From assembly GCA_963575745.1 (NCBI GenBank), contig CAUYUJ010022093.1, positions 70,001 through 134,000 of the forward strand: DNA of 64,000 nucleotides, in the 5' to 3' direction. Both the position numbers and the translations under genes were made by a program. This DNA is from Prorocentrum cordatum (Eukaryota > Sar > Dinophyceae > Prorocentrales > Prorocentraceae). The first letter of the stretch is position 1; every line of letters starts with the position of its first letter. The notes beneath the pieces were generated by a model that was given only the letters and a program-made list of their open reading frames with translations, made no database searches and was not told where the DNA came from. Below are positions 1 to 11,400 of the stretch, one piece after another.

Positions 1-507
1 AAAAATCCGGTATACGGTCGCGACCGAAAATCGACGAGCGCTAAACCGCTACCGAAGATAGCCGGTATCGGATGCTTTGGGTGCGCCGACGCCCGGCCGA
101 GGAGAATGCACGCCCTCCAGGGGGCCTTCAGGGCCCGAGGAGTGCTCCTTCCTTGCCCCCGCCACTTATCGCAGCCCCCATGAATCGACGCCCAGCCCCC
201 GCCTGCTTTCATCGGCCACGCGCAGGGGGGGGGCAGGGGGAGGGGGGAAGGCTTCTTAGACGGAGGCTGCTTCTTCGAAGGCGCCAGCCCTAGAAGCACA
301 CCTGCTTCTTGGAAGGCACGGGCCCTGTCTATGGATTTAGGGCCGGCGCTTTTTGAGAAGCAGCCTCCTTCTAAGAAGCTTCTCCCCCCCCTTACCCCTT
401 TCCTTGTCCGCGTCGCCACAAATGAGGATGCACGCCACCGCCTGTTTTTAGTATGCTGGGATCCTATTCGGGAGGCGTGGATCCAGCGCTGCATGGTGGC
501 AAAAAGT
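1..507. other. GC-rich stretch, no gene recognised
   Basis: Short overlapping open frames on both strands are explained by GC-rich composition. There is no recognisable domain, splice model or SL relic. It leads directly into the CAT-repeat block. Confidence 0.5.
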
Positions 508-571
508 GCCGCCATCGTCATTGTCATCGTCATCATCGTCATCATCGTCATCGTCATCGTCATCATCAACG

Positions 572-616
<45 letters not shown>

Positions 617-727
617 GCATCATCATCATCATCATCGTCATCGTCATCATCATCATCGTCATCATCATCATCATCATCATCATCATCACCATCACCATCA
701 TCATCATCATCATCATCATCATCGCCA
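508..727. repeat. (CAT/CGT)n trinucleotide block
   Basis: About 220 bases of almost pure ATC/CAT triplets with scattered CGT variants. It opens long Ile-, His- or Ser-only frames, which are composition artefacts and not genes. Confidence 0.95.
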
Positions 728-1799
728 TCGCTTCTGGAATCTTAGCTTCCCTGATACTCCCGTGTTGAACCGCAGCACGTACCGTGTTCAAAACGTCTTT
801 GTTAATACGTTGCGTATTGGCTCGGCACGTGTGGGCCCACGTTTTGGTGAGCGTATCGCGCTAGACCTACGTTTTCAGTCTGCGTGTTGAACTCCGTGTC
901 AGCACGCTACGGGTTGCGTGTTGCGTATTAAGGCGACTAAGTCCAGCATGTTTACTCCCTTTGTGCTCTAAATCTGCTTGGTGGCCATCCATTTCGCAAT
1001 GTTGTACCGAACGCTCGCGCTCTTTCCCTTCGCCTCCCCCCGAAGAGAATTGATGTGAGGTTCTCGCCGTTCGGTCGTCGTTCCACGTTGCAGGGAGGCT
1101 TCGTTGACAGCCACATCGTCAGCCACGAGACGTGTTTCCGATCGAGGTCCTTACTAGAGCACGTGAGAGATTACGTATGTTGCGGCCCCAGCATCAGCAG
1201 CATATACAGTCATTGATGATGATGGATACTTGTGCCATATTCCTTATGTCTTCAAATCGTGCTCTTCACTTCCGCACCAATCGGCACCCGCTCGTGGAAT
1301 CGAACACAGTAGGCGACAACAGTTGCTGTGGTACAGTTTGGGCTTCTTCTGTTTTCACACAGCTTCCAACTACATGATATATGTTCTACATCTGGCAACA
1401 TCCGCCGAAGGTGATCGGACACATGCTGCGTTCCAGAGATGGCGTCGTCTTCCGGGAATGTAGAACTCAATATATAGCTATTCCTCGGCGGAAGGCGGTG
1501 GAAGTAGAACGAGGCCACCAGCGGACGTCGGCGGAAGTGAAACTTGCGCCCCCACGAGATGGCAACATTTGTCGAGTGCAGGGTCCGCAGAAGCCGGCAC
1601 ACGGCTTCTACATTTGTTGGACGAGTCGCGAAGAGCAGTGAATCGCAGATCGTCTTCGGGTGCAGCTTGGCTTTGGCCAAGTGCAGCCGCCCGCCAGGTG
1701 CCCCGTGTCGTGGGCCGTGGCGGCCAGTGGCGGTGCAATTGGAGAAATGCCGTCATCCATGGCTCGCGTCCGCCCCATCATCCCTCCCTTTCCCTCTGC
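728..1799. other. No gene recognised
   Basis: Mixed-composition sequence of moderate GC. Frames on both strands (for example 1252-1680 minus) show no motif I know and no counterpart elsewhere in the window. I see nothing further here. Confidence 0.4.
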
Positions 1800-2636
1800 G
1801 GGAGGAAGGGGGAAGGAGGAAGGGGGAAGGAGGAGGAGGAGGAGGAGGAGCCAGAGGAGGAGGAGGAGGAGGAGGAGGAGGAGGGCCTCGTCGCCCGAGC
1901 TGCGTGCAGTCGAGGCGCCGAGAGGAGGAGCATCTCTTGGGGCTCCGGTCGTCCAGCGATCCTTCGATCTATAGGTCGGGGAGAACCCGCTCGTGGCCGA
2001 GGCTCGGCGGGGCCAGGGGAGAGCCCCGTGGTTCTGACGCCGGCCTCCTGCCGGCAGCACGGCGACCGTGCGCCGAGGACGGGCCCCAGAACAGCGACGC
2101 CCGCTGCTGCGCGACGAGCCAGACGGGCCCTTCTTCGGCGGCGCGCCCAGGGGGGCTAGTGGGAGGGGGCGGGCCTCCTCCGAAGGCGGCGGGACTTCTC
2201 AGATGCCTCCCGAGCGCGCCGAGACGGTCCGCCGCCCGGCCTCCTCGTTGCCGCCCGCCGCCACGCCCCGCCCCCTCCTCCAGCAGGGGGTGGGCCGCCG
2301 GCCGCAGGCTCGCCCCCGCGGCGCCGCACCTGGATTTCCCCACGGACGAGCTGGCGGTGGTGAGGCGGCTCCTGGCAGCGCACAGGCCGGCCTCCTTCTC
2401 CCCCTCTTTCTTCCTTCTCCTCCTCCTCCTTCTCCTCCTCCTCCTCCTACCACTCCTCGTTCTTTTCCTCCTCCTCCTCCTCGTTCTCCTCCTTCTACTC
2501 CTCTGCCTCCTCTTTCTCCTCCTGACATTTCTGACGTTTCCCGCTAAGCACAGCGTCTCCTTCTTTCTCCTCCTCCTCCTCCTCCTCCTCCTCCTCCTCC
2601 TCCTCCTCCTCCTCCTCCTCCATCTGCTTCTTCTCC
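1800..2636. repeat. GGA block, GC-rich spacer, then CTC/CTT block
   Basis: A purine run of GGA triplets at about 1800-1885 is followed by a GC-rich spacer. A pyrimidine run of CTC/CTT triplets follows at about 2400-2625. The long Leu-, Arg- or Glu-rich frames come from these tracts. Confidence 0.9.
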
Positions 2637-2889
2637 CCTTTCTCCTGCCTGGGACGGAAGGAGAAAAGTTGCTCGTGCAGAAGCGTCCGGAGGCCCTCGC
2701 GGACCTCCTGGGTCGGCGCGGGCCCGCCTGGCGGCGCGTCCGGCGCCGCCCCTGGCGCGCTGCGAGCGCCAGGGAGGGTGGTCCAGCGCCGATCGAAGAA
2801 GTCCGTGCGGACCTCCGAAAGTGCATGCTCGAGGCGTGTCTCTTCCCCTAGCTGATGGGACTCCCCATCGCCTCTGTCGCCATCGGGCA

Positions 2890-3330
2890 TGCCGGGGAAT
2901 CAGACAACTCATTCCAGAGCGTTCTGGCACGCGTGAGCACGAGGCACGACCCGCATGAGGGTGTGCCGAATTGGGCGGGGTCGCAGAGTCCTGCACTCGG
3001 ACGGTTCCTTTAGACCGTAGGTGGAGCTGCCGAAACTCCTTACGAGGGGGTACGATCTGCGTAAGGGTGTGTGCCGGATTGGGCGGAGTCCCGCGCACGG
3101 ATGCTCCAGCTCAGACGTATTGGAGCTCACTGTGGGGCACGACGCGCGTGAGGATGGCAACCAATTCGGCGGAGCCCCGCTCGCGGACGATCGCACTGGG
3201 ACCGCAGGTGGAACGGTGGAACTCCTTGTGGATCACTGCAAGCGCGAGGGGTGTGCCGAATCGGGCAAGGGCAGGAAGGGAATGGGGGAGCGGGGGGCGG
3301 GGCAAAGTCGCACCCAAGTGGGCGACCCCT
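2890..3330 (+). repeat. Diverged copies of the window's dispersed 77-bp satellite family
   Basis: Several imperfect units share a core of the form GTGTGCCGAATTGGGCGGGG with 'GTAGGTGGAGCT' and 'GGCACGAC' segments. The same words recur at 9.07-9.69 kb and 19.85-20.3 kb, and inverted at 5.88-6.6 kb and 8.38-8.66 kb. Units here are too diverged for a fixed period. Confidence 0.6.
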
Positions 3331-3460
3331 CGGCCCGGGCTGAGTCGCCGGCAGTGCCACGGAGCTTTTTATATACGATCGGTGATTTCCATGGGCTCGC
3401 CGGCCTGCCGGCGTGCGCACAGCGGCTCGGCACGCTGGCCCCGCGTCGAGGAAGAGGCGC

Positions 3461-3720
3461 GGCGCTGCGGATTTACATAAAGCTTGAGGGCAGGGTCCGA
3501 AGCTCCACGGGGGCGTTGGTAAGGATAGCCGAGTCGTTGAAGTAAGAGGCCCGCTCTGGTCTCGGGAGGGGCCCCGCTCTGGTCTCAGCGAGGCGCTGCG
3601 GATTGATAAAGCTTGAGAGCACGGTCCGAAGAGCTTCACGGGGGCGCTGGTAAGGACAGCCAAGGCGTTGAAGTGTAAGGCCCGCTCTGGCCTCGGGAGG
3701 GAGGCCCCGTCGCTCTGCCG
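3461..3720. repeat. Two-copy tandem duplication, period 131 bp
   Basis: The block starting GGCGCTGCGGATT at 3461 recurs at 3592, followed by matching 'AAAGCTTGAG', 'GGTCCGAAG' and 'GGCCCGCTCTGG' segments. The copies differ by small indels and substitutions. Confidence 0.8.
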
Positions 3721-3746
3721 CGCCGTGCCTCAGAACCTAAGTTTAA

Positions 3747-3930
3747 GTCGGGCGTGTCCCCCTACAGGGGGATTTTCGACGTAAAATAAAAAGCACCCCC
3801 AAAATAGTCAAAAATAATCAAAAAATCGTCTGGGGACTATTTTTGTGTATTTTTTGACCTTTTCGGTGCATTTGTGGGGGTATTTTTTTGTTCTTCGTCG
3901 AAAATCCCCCTGTAGGGGGACACGCCCGAC
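3747..3930. mobile_element. MITE-like element with long terminal inverted repeats (copy 1)
   Basis: A 184-bp AT-rich element whose ends are inverted copies beginning GTCGGGCGTGTCCCCCTACA, with inverted identity of about 35 bp. The ends themselves contain the small palindrome CCCCCTGTAGGGGG. The interior has no coding sequence. A short direct repeat AACCTA lies a few bases outside each end (3734-3739 and 3938-3943), suggesting a target duplication. A second full copy is at 16571-16744 and a single diverged end at about 47479-47515. Confidence 0.85.
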
Positions 3931-4239
3931 ATAAACAAACCTAGGTCGGGGACCGGCTCGCGGCCGAGGCTCGACGTGGCCAGGAAAGCCCTTTCGGTCT
4001 CGAGTCGGCGTTCTTGTCCGGCTACCTGCGGCAGGTCCCTGCACCGTGTCAGCCCAGCATTTTGGGTGGCGGCTGTTCGAGGGGCACGGGGGCCGTCGTG
4101 CGCGACGCCTCGTATCTGCAGGCTTGGGAGAGCTGTGCTGCTGATAAGGAAGAGAATGAGGAGGATAATGACGATGACGAGGCGGATTAGGCGGAGGAAA
4201 AGCAGGAGGAGGAAAGGTGTCACATCTGGCACCTTTCGT

Positions 4240-4545
4240 CTTCATTTCTTGGCTGTCTTTGGGTTGTTTTTGGGCTGTCTTTGGGCTGTCTTTGGGCTGT
4301 CTTTGGGTTGTCTTTGGGTTGTCTTGGCCTCCCCGGGGGCAGTTTTGGAGATCCCTTGGGTCCGTATCGGATCTTTCTTCGGCCGTATTGGGCCTCTCTT
4401 GGGCAGTCTTGGGGCTTTTTTTGGCGGTGCGGGGGGTGTCTGGGGGCCGTCGTGGGGTCGTCTTGGCGCCGTCTTGGGCTCCCCATTGGACTTTTAAGGC
4501 CGTCTTGGCTCTCTCTTGAGGTTCCCTTGTGTTGTGTCCTGCGGG
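4240..4545 (+). repeat. Degenerate 11-bp tandem array (TTTGGGCTGTC type)
   Basis: Near-perfect 11-mers CTTTGGGCTGT/CTTTGGGTTGT at 4247-4325 decay into looser 'CTTGGGG..' units with the same spacing up to about 4545. Because 11 is not a multiple of 3, all three frames are repetitive and open, which explains the overlapping ORFs. Confidence 0.85.
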
Positions 4546-5389
4546 CTGCCGCGAGCCGTTGACCTGTCTCCCCTCTGGGTTTGGTCTTCGGCGTGCAGCG
4601 TCGGTCATCTCCTGCGCTCGTTGTCCCTTGTGCCCGCTGGGTTTGGCCTGCTGCGCCGAGACTATCAGATCTCCAGCTGGACTGAAGTGCTGCTCGGCAG
4701 CGCTCTCACCAGTGCGCGCTGCCTTTGTGTGCGCTCCAGATTGATTGACCCTTGCAATTCCGCGGGGTGCAGAATGCGCTCACGCTCAGCGTGCATCTCC
4801 CCTGTCACGTTCGCTTGCGACTCATGCGTATTGGGACATTTGCGCATGCAGATTAGGGGGAAGAGGTAGAGGAGCAGGAAGGCGACATGGAAATAGCGGG
4901 GGGCGAATAGAACGCGTGACTTGCGACTCCCCTGCGCTTCCACCCAGCTCGCTCCCGGAAGAGTGTTGGGCGTTGCTGCCTGTGGCCTGACCAGCGCTTG
5001 GTTTTCAGTCGTTTCGCGCTCCTGCCCGCGAATGTAGCGACGAAGGAACGGCTCGCCCTCGGCTAAATTTACAATCTTAAAGACAAGTCAGCGTGGTTGT
5101 CACTGGTGGTAGTTGTAAGCAAGCAATTGGGGCCCAGCAAGAAGATAATCGGCATGGTTATGACGACATTGGGGAGACAGGGAGCGAACAAAGCAGAACC
5201 GCCACATGTGACACCTCCCGTGTACGATCTTCAAGGATTATGATCAGCTTGTCGTGACCCGAGTGAAGGCTCTTGGGCTCCGGCGCGGTAGTCTGGAAGC
5301 TGTCCGCAGTCCCGATGCGCATGAAGTACGAAATCACCCATTGCTGGCGAAAGCTAGAAAATGCAAGAATTCGAGAATGAGTGCCAAAG
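4546..5389. other. No gene recognised
   Basis: Unique-looking sequence without long convincing frames, domains or large repeats. Confidence 0.4.
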
Positions 5390-5845
5390 AGCCTCTTTGG
5401 CTTTTCCTGGCCTCCTACGAGGCAGCCTTGGAGATCCCTTGACGCCCTGTGGGGCCGTTGAGATGCCATCTTAGGGCTCTCTGGGGCCGTCTCGGGGCCC
5501 TCCTGGCCGTAGTGTGGGTGTCGGGCGCCCTCGTAGAGACGGCCGTTTGGGCGCCGTCTTAGGCCGTCGAGAAGCCTGGCCAGGCCGTCTGGGGCTCCAC
5601 GGGAGGCCCTCTTGGGCCGAATTCAAGCCATTCTGGATGCCTCTGAGGCCATACGACTCTCCCAGGACTGTCTTAGGCTGTTTTGGGGTCATCGGGGAGG
5701 CTTCTTGGGACGCGTTTTCCCCCAATCGTCCTGTGGTGTTGGGTCCTTTTGAAGAGACAGCTTCTCGCGTCTCCTTCTCCTCCTCCTCCTTCTCCTCCTC
5801 CTCCTCCTCCTCCTCCGCCTCCTCCTCCTCCTTCTCCTCCCCGTC
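5390..5845 (+). repeat. Degenerate 11-bp array followed by a CTC tract
   Basis: Loose units such as 'CTTGGAGATCC', 'GCCGTCTNGGG' and 'CTCTTGGGCCG' at about 5395-5735 share the roughly 11-bp spacing of the array at 4.24 kb. A CTC/CTT tract occupies about 5778-5843. Confidence 0.7.
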
Positions 5846-5879
5846 ATCCCTCATTTTGCACACCCCTCACACGTTTCTT

Positions 5880-6605
5880 GGCCCCATAGGGAGCTCCACC
5901 GAAGAATCCAGTACAGCGTTTCTTGGCTGACAGGGAGCTCCACCGAAGGCCCCAGTAACTGCCGTCGCACGCGGAGCCCCCACCCAGTACAGCGCTCCGT
6001 GGCCCCATAGGAAGTTCCACCGAAGGCCCCAGTGGTTGCTCCCGCATGCGGGACCCCCACCCAGAGCAGCGTTTCGTGGCCCGACAGGCTGCGCCACCGA
6101 AGGCCCCAGTGGCTGCTCTCGTACGCGGGGCACCTACGCAGGCCCCAGTGGGTGCTCTCGCACGCGGGAACCCCCACCCAGAACAGCGATTTCGGTGCCC
6201 CGTAGGGAGCTCCACCGAAGGCCCCAGTAGCTGCTCTCGCACGCGGGAATCCCCACCCAGTACAGCGATTCGGGGCCCGGCAGGGAGCTCCACCGAAGGC
6301 CCAAGTGGCTGCTCTCGCATGCGGGACCCCCACCCAGTACAGGGCGCTGTGGCCCTATAGGGAGATCCACAGAAGGCCGCAGTGGTTGCTCTCGCATGCG
6401 GTTCCCCCACCCAGTATGCTCCGTGGCCCCATGGGGAACTCCACCGAAGGCCCAGCGGCTGCACTCGCATGCGGTTCTCCAGCCCAGTATAGCGCTTCGT
6501 GGCCCCATAGGGAGCTCCACCGAAGGCCCCAGTGACTGCTCTCGCACGCGGGTCCTCCACCCATCACAGAGCTTCGTGGCCCCATAAGGGGGCTCCGTGA
6601 AAACT
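5880..6605 (-). repeat. 77-bp tandem satellite
   Basis: About nine units. The marker CACCGAAGGC starts at 5941, 6019, 6095, 6213, 6291, 6368, 6442 and 6518, so spacing is 74-78 bp apart from one irregular 118-bp interval. Read on the minus strand each unit has GGGGCCTTCGGTGGAGCTCC followed by 'TATGGGGCCACGAA'. All three minus frames stay open, giving repeats of about 26 residues, but I see no sign of translation. Confidence 0.9.
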
Positions 6606-6639
6606 TGGCAGCCCCAGCATCTCGCCAACAATGACCTTC

Positions 6640-8183
6640 ATTCCGCACGTGAGGCGCTGGATCAACAACGGCAAGGGCAGCACATTCGAGGCCAGCAAGT
6701 GGAAGAACCTTTCCCACGACGAGCGGGGTTATGTACTTGAAGTCGGTGGCGGTGCAGGGGCAGTGGGTCAACGACGGGAGGCGTTACGCGCCCCCTAGGC
6801 TGGCGGCCACGCCGTGCTGCCAGCTGCACCCGACCATCCCTGGCACGCTCTGGCACAGGCACGTCGAGTGCCAGGGGAGCTGGCCGAGCCATGAACTTCC
6901 TACGGAGATTGTGAAGCTCTCGGCTTTCCACAGCAGCATCACGATCAGGACCCTGGCGGAGAGGTTCCTCCTTCCTGAGCCCTTCCATTCCTGGAGACCT
7001 CTTGGCGACGACCTGCTGGCGCACGTCCAGTGGATCAAGGACGACGACGATGGGATGCCGTTCGCCAACGCCGAGCTGTTATCCGACGGCGCCCTGTTTG
7101 ACGTGGAGCACTCGCTTGCCATGTCGGCCAGTGCGGTGGCTCAGCTTCCGCCAGGGGGGCGAACAGGAGGACCCTGGCCCAGGCTCTGCGGTCAAGGCGC
7201 TGGGGGCCCCGCTTCCTGGGCCTTTGCAGTCGGTCGACGGGGCCGAGCTGATGGGGCTTTTCATGCTGCTCAAGAACTCTATGCCGCCGATCAAGGCCTC
7301 GTTCGACGCGTCGTACGTCACGAAGGTCTTGCTGGAGCGCGGTCGGGAAGCCGCTACCATTGCCACTTCTGCATGGGGGGCGGCGTGGCGCAGGGCGTGG
7401 ACGGCCCTCGACGACTTCGGCGGAATCGGCGAGCAGGGCCTCGCCATCAAGAAGGTCAAGGGTCACGCCACGACGAAGGACGTCCTTGAGGGAAATATCA
7501 CACGGCGAGACGGGAGGGGCAACATGGAAGCGGACAGGCGCGCTAAGCGACCGTGGCGAATGAGTTCTGGTCCCCGCCCCAGGGCGGCAGGGAAGATCAG
7601 GGCCCTCACGCTCGATGGGGTCGCCCACTGGATCGGCGCAGCGGGCGGGGAGGCAGCCCGACTTCGCCAGGACTTCGACGAAAGCTGCAAGGTGTGCGAC
7701 AAGGGCCCGCCCCTCTCGCTCACGCACCACGAGATGATCAAGATCGCGAACGGCGGAGTGCACTGCGTCGAGTGCTGGCGCTCCAACAGCATCAAGATGC
7801 TCTACGGCCACGTCTGCAACGAGAAGGCGTTCGCCCCTGACGCCATCGGGGCCAAGCGGAGGCGGCCTGCCTCAGCCACGCCTGCAGCGGGAGCGGCCGC
7901 CGTGGCCCGATCAGCGGCCAGCTGGCTGGAGGCCGAGGGCTCAGACAAAGATCCTGGGGAGGAGATGCGCGCCCCAGGGGATTCCAGGCAAGCGATCCTG
8001 TCCCTCCCTGCCTCGGGGTCCTCTGAGGGCGCGGCCGCGGGATCTGGCCCCCAGGGAGTGGCCACCAAGCACGACCTGATCTCGATCAGCTGCTACAGAG
8101 TGTGCAGGCGGCTACAGAGTGTGCAGGCGGCGCCACTGCAGGCGGCGAAGCGCGCAGGGCCAGGATCAGGAAGGTCGAGCTGA
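6640..8183 (+). pseudogene. Non-LTR retrotransposon (LINE) 3' fragment with RNase H domain, frameshifted
   Basis: This is the C-terminal end of a LINE polyprotein; RNase H would remove the RNA strand of the retrotransposition hybrid. The frame open at 6731-7150 holds a Cys/His cluster (C-C-x6-GTLWHR-x3-C) and the first RNase H strand 'LLSDGALFD'. The frame open from about 7160 continues with 'DGAELMGLF', 'FDAS', 'VKGHATTKD' and 'GNMEADRRAK', matching the D-E-D-D core and the His of LINE RNase HI. A Cys/His-rich tail follows (CKVCD, then HCVEC, at about 7690-7780). The two frames meet at a run of six G (7154-7159), so a one-base slip splits the domain. No reverse transcriptase, endonuclease or poly(A) tail is visible, so the copy is 5' truncated. 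RNase H assignment is confident; element family unknown. Confidence 0.8.
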
Positions 8184-8379
8184 TTCGTACCGGCCTCGAC
8201 CCGAAGTCGGGACGACCACAATGGCGCCTCACTTCCTCTTGATCGGCGTCCTCGTGTGGTTCTGCAGGCCCTCTGTGCCATTTTGGCGAGGGCGCGGACG
8301 GGCGCGCCTTTGGGCGCCCGAGCGGCGGCCCAAGATGGGCTACCCTGCAGCCAGTCGCGAACGGTGCGCGCAGCGTGCA

Positions 8380-8665
8380 CCGCGCGGGCTTTGAAACAAA
8401 AAGGCCCCCAGCGGTGGCGTCCGCATGCGCCACCCAGTACAGCGCTTCGTGGCCCCATAGGGAACTCCACCGAAGGCCCCAGTGGCGGCCCCGCCCCCCT
8501 GCGGCGCACCCCTCGCATGCTTCGCGGCCACATAGTGGGCTCCGCGTAAAGCCCCAGTGGCAGCGCCCACATGGCGGCCCCGCCCCACATCAGCACACCC
8601 TTCGCAGGCTCCATGGCCCCGCGAGGAGATCCCCCGAAGGCGACACCTGCCACGACTGTATTCAC
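8380..8665 (-). repeat. 77-bp satellite family, second cluster
   Basis: 'GCCACCCAGTACAGCGCTTC', then 'GTGGCCCCATAGGGAACTCC', then 'ACCGAAGGCCCCAGTGGCGG' repeats the unit of 5.88-6.6 kb, with two or three further diverged units. Confidence 0.8.
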
Positions 8666-9069
8666 AACTGCCTATGCTTGGGTCCTTCGCCAGGATAATG
8701 TTCCGCGCTGTTTCCTCAAAGTCTGCATCGTGGGCGAGGTCGCGGCCGAGGCTTGCCGTGGCCGGAAACGCCCTTTCGTTCCTGAGTAAGCGTTTTTTGT
8801 GGTAGCGCGATGGCAGTATCTTGACACGCACACACACGCACACACAACCGTGCAATGCTGCATTCAACGCACGACGCGCCCATCTCTTCATATACCGTGC
8901 GGTGCGCACAGGGGCCTTCACACAAACGACGTGAAAGGCAGTGGCGGGATAGGATGGCAAACAGGAGGAAACGAGAATGGCAACGCCCGCGGAGGCGCAC
9001 TGAATCCCGTGCGAGGCACGCTCTGCATGGCGCGCAGCGTTTGAAGGATGTGCCGCGATGGGCAGGGGG
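8666..9069. other. No gene recognised; short (AC)n run
   Basis: Contains a short CACACACG run near 8827-8848 and otherwise unique sequence. Confidence 0.4.
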
Positions 9070-9690
9070 GCGAACCTTGTGTGGGGGGTCACAGGGCGTG
9101 TGAGGGGGTTGCCGAAATAGGCAGGGGGCGACATGCGCCCGCGCCCACCGGGGATGCAGGTGCGGAGTCATAGGGGAGGGCACGAGGCGTGTGAGCAGTG
9201 TGCCGAAGTGGGCGGGGGGGCTGCAGGCGCCAGCGTTCGCAGGGGCCATAGATGGAGCTCCTTAAGTATGAGGGAGTGGCGCGTCGACATAAGCGGGGTG
9301 CGGCACTCGACCGCGCGCCCATTGAGGCCGCAGGTGGGTGCCCCTTTGTGGAGGGCACGCAGCATTGATGGGGTGTGCCGACATCGGCGGGAGACGGCAT
9401 GCACGCGCGCGCATATTGAGGCCGTTGGTGGAGATGTACCATGTGTGGCACGAAGCGTGCGGGGGTAAGGACGACATTGCGGGGGGACCGCATACGCCCT
9501 GCGCTTCTAGGGTCGTAGGTGCAGCTCCTGATGCGGGCACGAAGCGCGTGAGGGGTGATCCAAAATGGGCCCGGGGCGGCATGCGCCCTGTGTTTCTCTG
9601 TGGCCGCATGTGGTGCTCCCCACTGGGGCACAACACGCTTAAGGGGTGTGCCGCAATTGGCACGCGCGCGCAGAGCACAGGCAGGGAAAG
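9070..9690 (+). repeat. Diverged satellite units, opposite orientation
   Basis: Six or so units of roughly 80-100 bp with 'GTGTGCCGAANTGGGCGG', 'GTAGGTGGAGCTCC' and 'GGGCACGAAGCG' words. They lie in opposite orientation to the 5.88-6.6 kb array. Confidence 0.6.
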
Positions 9691-10664
9691 GGGAAGGAGG
9701 ATGAAGATGAGGAGGGTGAGGTGGGAATGAAGAGAAGCGGAAAGAGAACACGCGCGGCGTTGTGGAGCCAAAACGAGGACCCAACTCCACAGGAGGGTCG
9801 AGAAACGCACAGTAGGCGAAGGAGCAGGTCGAAAATATGAGGGGGGAATGTGAGGTTGATTCAATCACGCTGCATGGCTAGGAAGAACAGGGTCTGCCTG
9901 GTCACCGCTTGAATTCATTACTATTTTGATGTGTTTGCGTTAGCCGTTGTGATCTACATTCGCGAACGCACCGTCATTCTGGACCAGATGCGTGTGCTTC
10001 ATTTGCAGGAGGAAGAGGTGTGGATCAGGAGCAGGAAGGAAAGAGAGAGAGAGAGAGAGACACCGAGACAGAGACAAACGAAGACGAAGACGGGGAGGAG
10101 AGGAGGAAGAGGAGGAGGACGAGGGGAACGGGGGGAGGAGGAGAGGGAGGAGGAGGAGGAGGAGGATGCATGGGGAGAGACAAAGAAGCAACAGCTGGGG
10201 GAGTGTCAAAGGGGAGGCGGCGGGGAAGAGAAGGCCCTGTCGCCACCCTGGCGGCGCGGGCTGCTCGCACCCGCCATGCCGGCATTCCCGACACCTCCCG
10301 GTGTCTGGCGATCCGGACCTATTCCGTTGAGCGCCCGCATGTCTGGTCGATTCCTCCGAGACGTTGGCTTTGTTGCCCCTCGTTCCGCGTCCCTCGGCTG
10401 TGCCCTGGGTTTGCTGTACGTCATGGTGGCTGTCTTCCTCGACGTGGACGTGGTGTTGGCCTACCCGAATCCCACCACTTTGGTGCTGCACGTCGCCCGG
10501 GAGGACTTCCTGGTGTGCGCCCTCCTGTGAGCGTCAGCGAGGTTCGCCTCCTGTTTGCCTCCCTCCTCGCTTGGTCTTGTCTCTTTTCGCCTTCCTCTTC
10601 CTGTGTGCTAATTGAGGCCGGTCGCGATAACAAAAAAATAACCCCACCAACGCATCCAAAGACG
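9691..10664. other. No gene recognised; purine-rich (GA/GGA)n block
   Basis: (GA)n and GGA triplets occupy about 10035-10170. A plus-strand frame 9931-10530 runs through this tract but has no domain or splice support. The 10170-10660 part is unique sequence. Confidence 0.4.
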
Positions 10665-11400
10665 ATGCCCAGAGGAGTTGCTTCGATCAGGGAAGTGGGC
10701 AGCACACAGAGGAAGGACCCCTCTTGGAGCGCTCTTGGGTGCATCGGGGAGTCCGCTTGGGGGTTTCTTGGGAGCCTCTTGGAGGCCTCTTGGGCGCGGC
10801 GCATCTGGGGGCCTCCTGGGCGCCGCTTGGGGCCCTCTTGAGGCGTTCTCGGGAGCATTGGGAGCGCTCTTGGGGCCATCTTTGAAGAGCCCGAGCAAAG
10901 AAGGGGGCCCCTTGATTAGCCTCCCCCAAGCACCATAAATCGCCTCATGGGCCCCTCTGAGAGCGCTCTTGGGGCCGTTATAGGGCTCTCTTGGGCCTCT
11001 CGTGGGGCCCTCTTGAGCCCTCGCGGAGTTGTCTCGAGGCCTCGGAGGGCCATCGGAAGCGAAAAGGCGAGAACGCACAATTCATTGGTTTCATGTAGGT
11101 TTGAAGGATGTTGGCTTCTTGGCGGCCTGCTGGGGAGGCCCCGTGGCCACTCGGAGCCGTCTTGGAGCGGTCTTAGGGCCTCGAGCATCCTGAGCCATCT
11201 TGGAGGTCATCTTGGGCTCTCTGAGGTCCTCTCGGAGCCATCTATGGCCATTTTGGACGCTCCAATGCCCCGCGACCCCCCCCCCCTCCAGGTCCATGAG
11301 AGGAGGTAGGGGGAGGGGTAAACCCCTCCCCGAAGGCGAAGAAGGGGGTTGGAAGAGAAACCGCTCTAGACCACCTACGTTCAGAGGGCTGATGAGATTA
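10665..11400 (-). repeat. Dispersed composite repeat, minus orientation (copy 1)
   Basis: Reads, in minus orientation: a conserved ~100-bp module (11285-11400, containing GGGTAAACCCCTCCCC and 'GGTTGGAAGAG'), then a degenerate 11-bp array of 'CTCTTGGGGCC' type (10720-11260), then the end segment with GTTGCTTCGATCAGGGAAGT (10677-10700). The same three-part order recurs at 13.54-14.34, 18.95-20.75, 30.44-31.39, 34.48-35.26, 39.37-40.21 and 40.64-41.56 kb. Confidence 0.65.

Noticed and set aside
331-890. Long Ile/His/Ser-rich frames
   Set aside because: Produced entirely by the CAT/CGT triplet block; no coding sequence outside it.
1544-2851. 435-codon plus-strand frame and its minus-strand partner 1969-2826
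   Set aside because: They run through GGA and CTC tracts and are open on both strands because of composition.
5844-6631. Three overlapping minus-strand frames of repeats
   Set aside because: Satellite array open in all frames; no third-position bias or domain.
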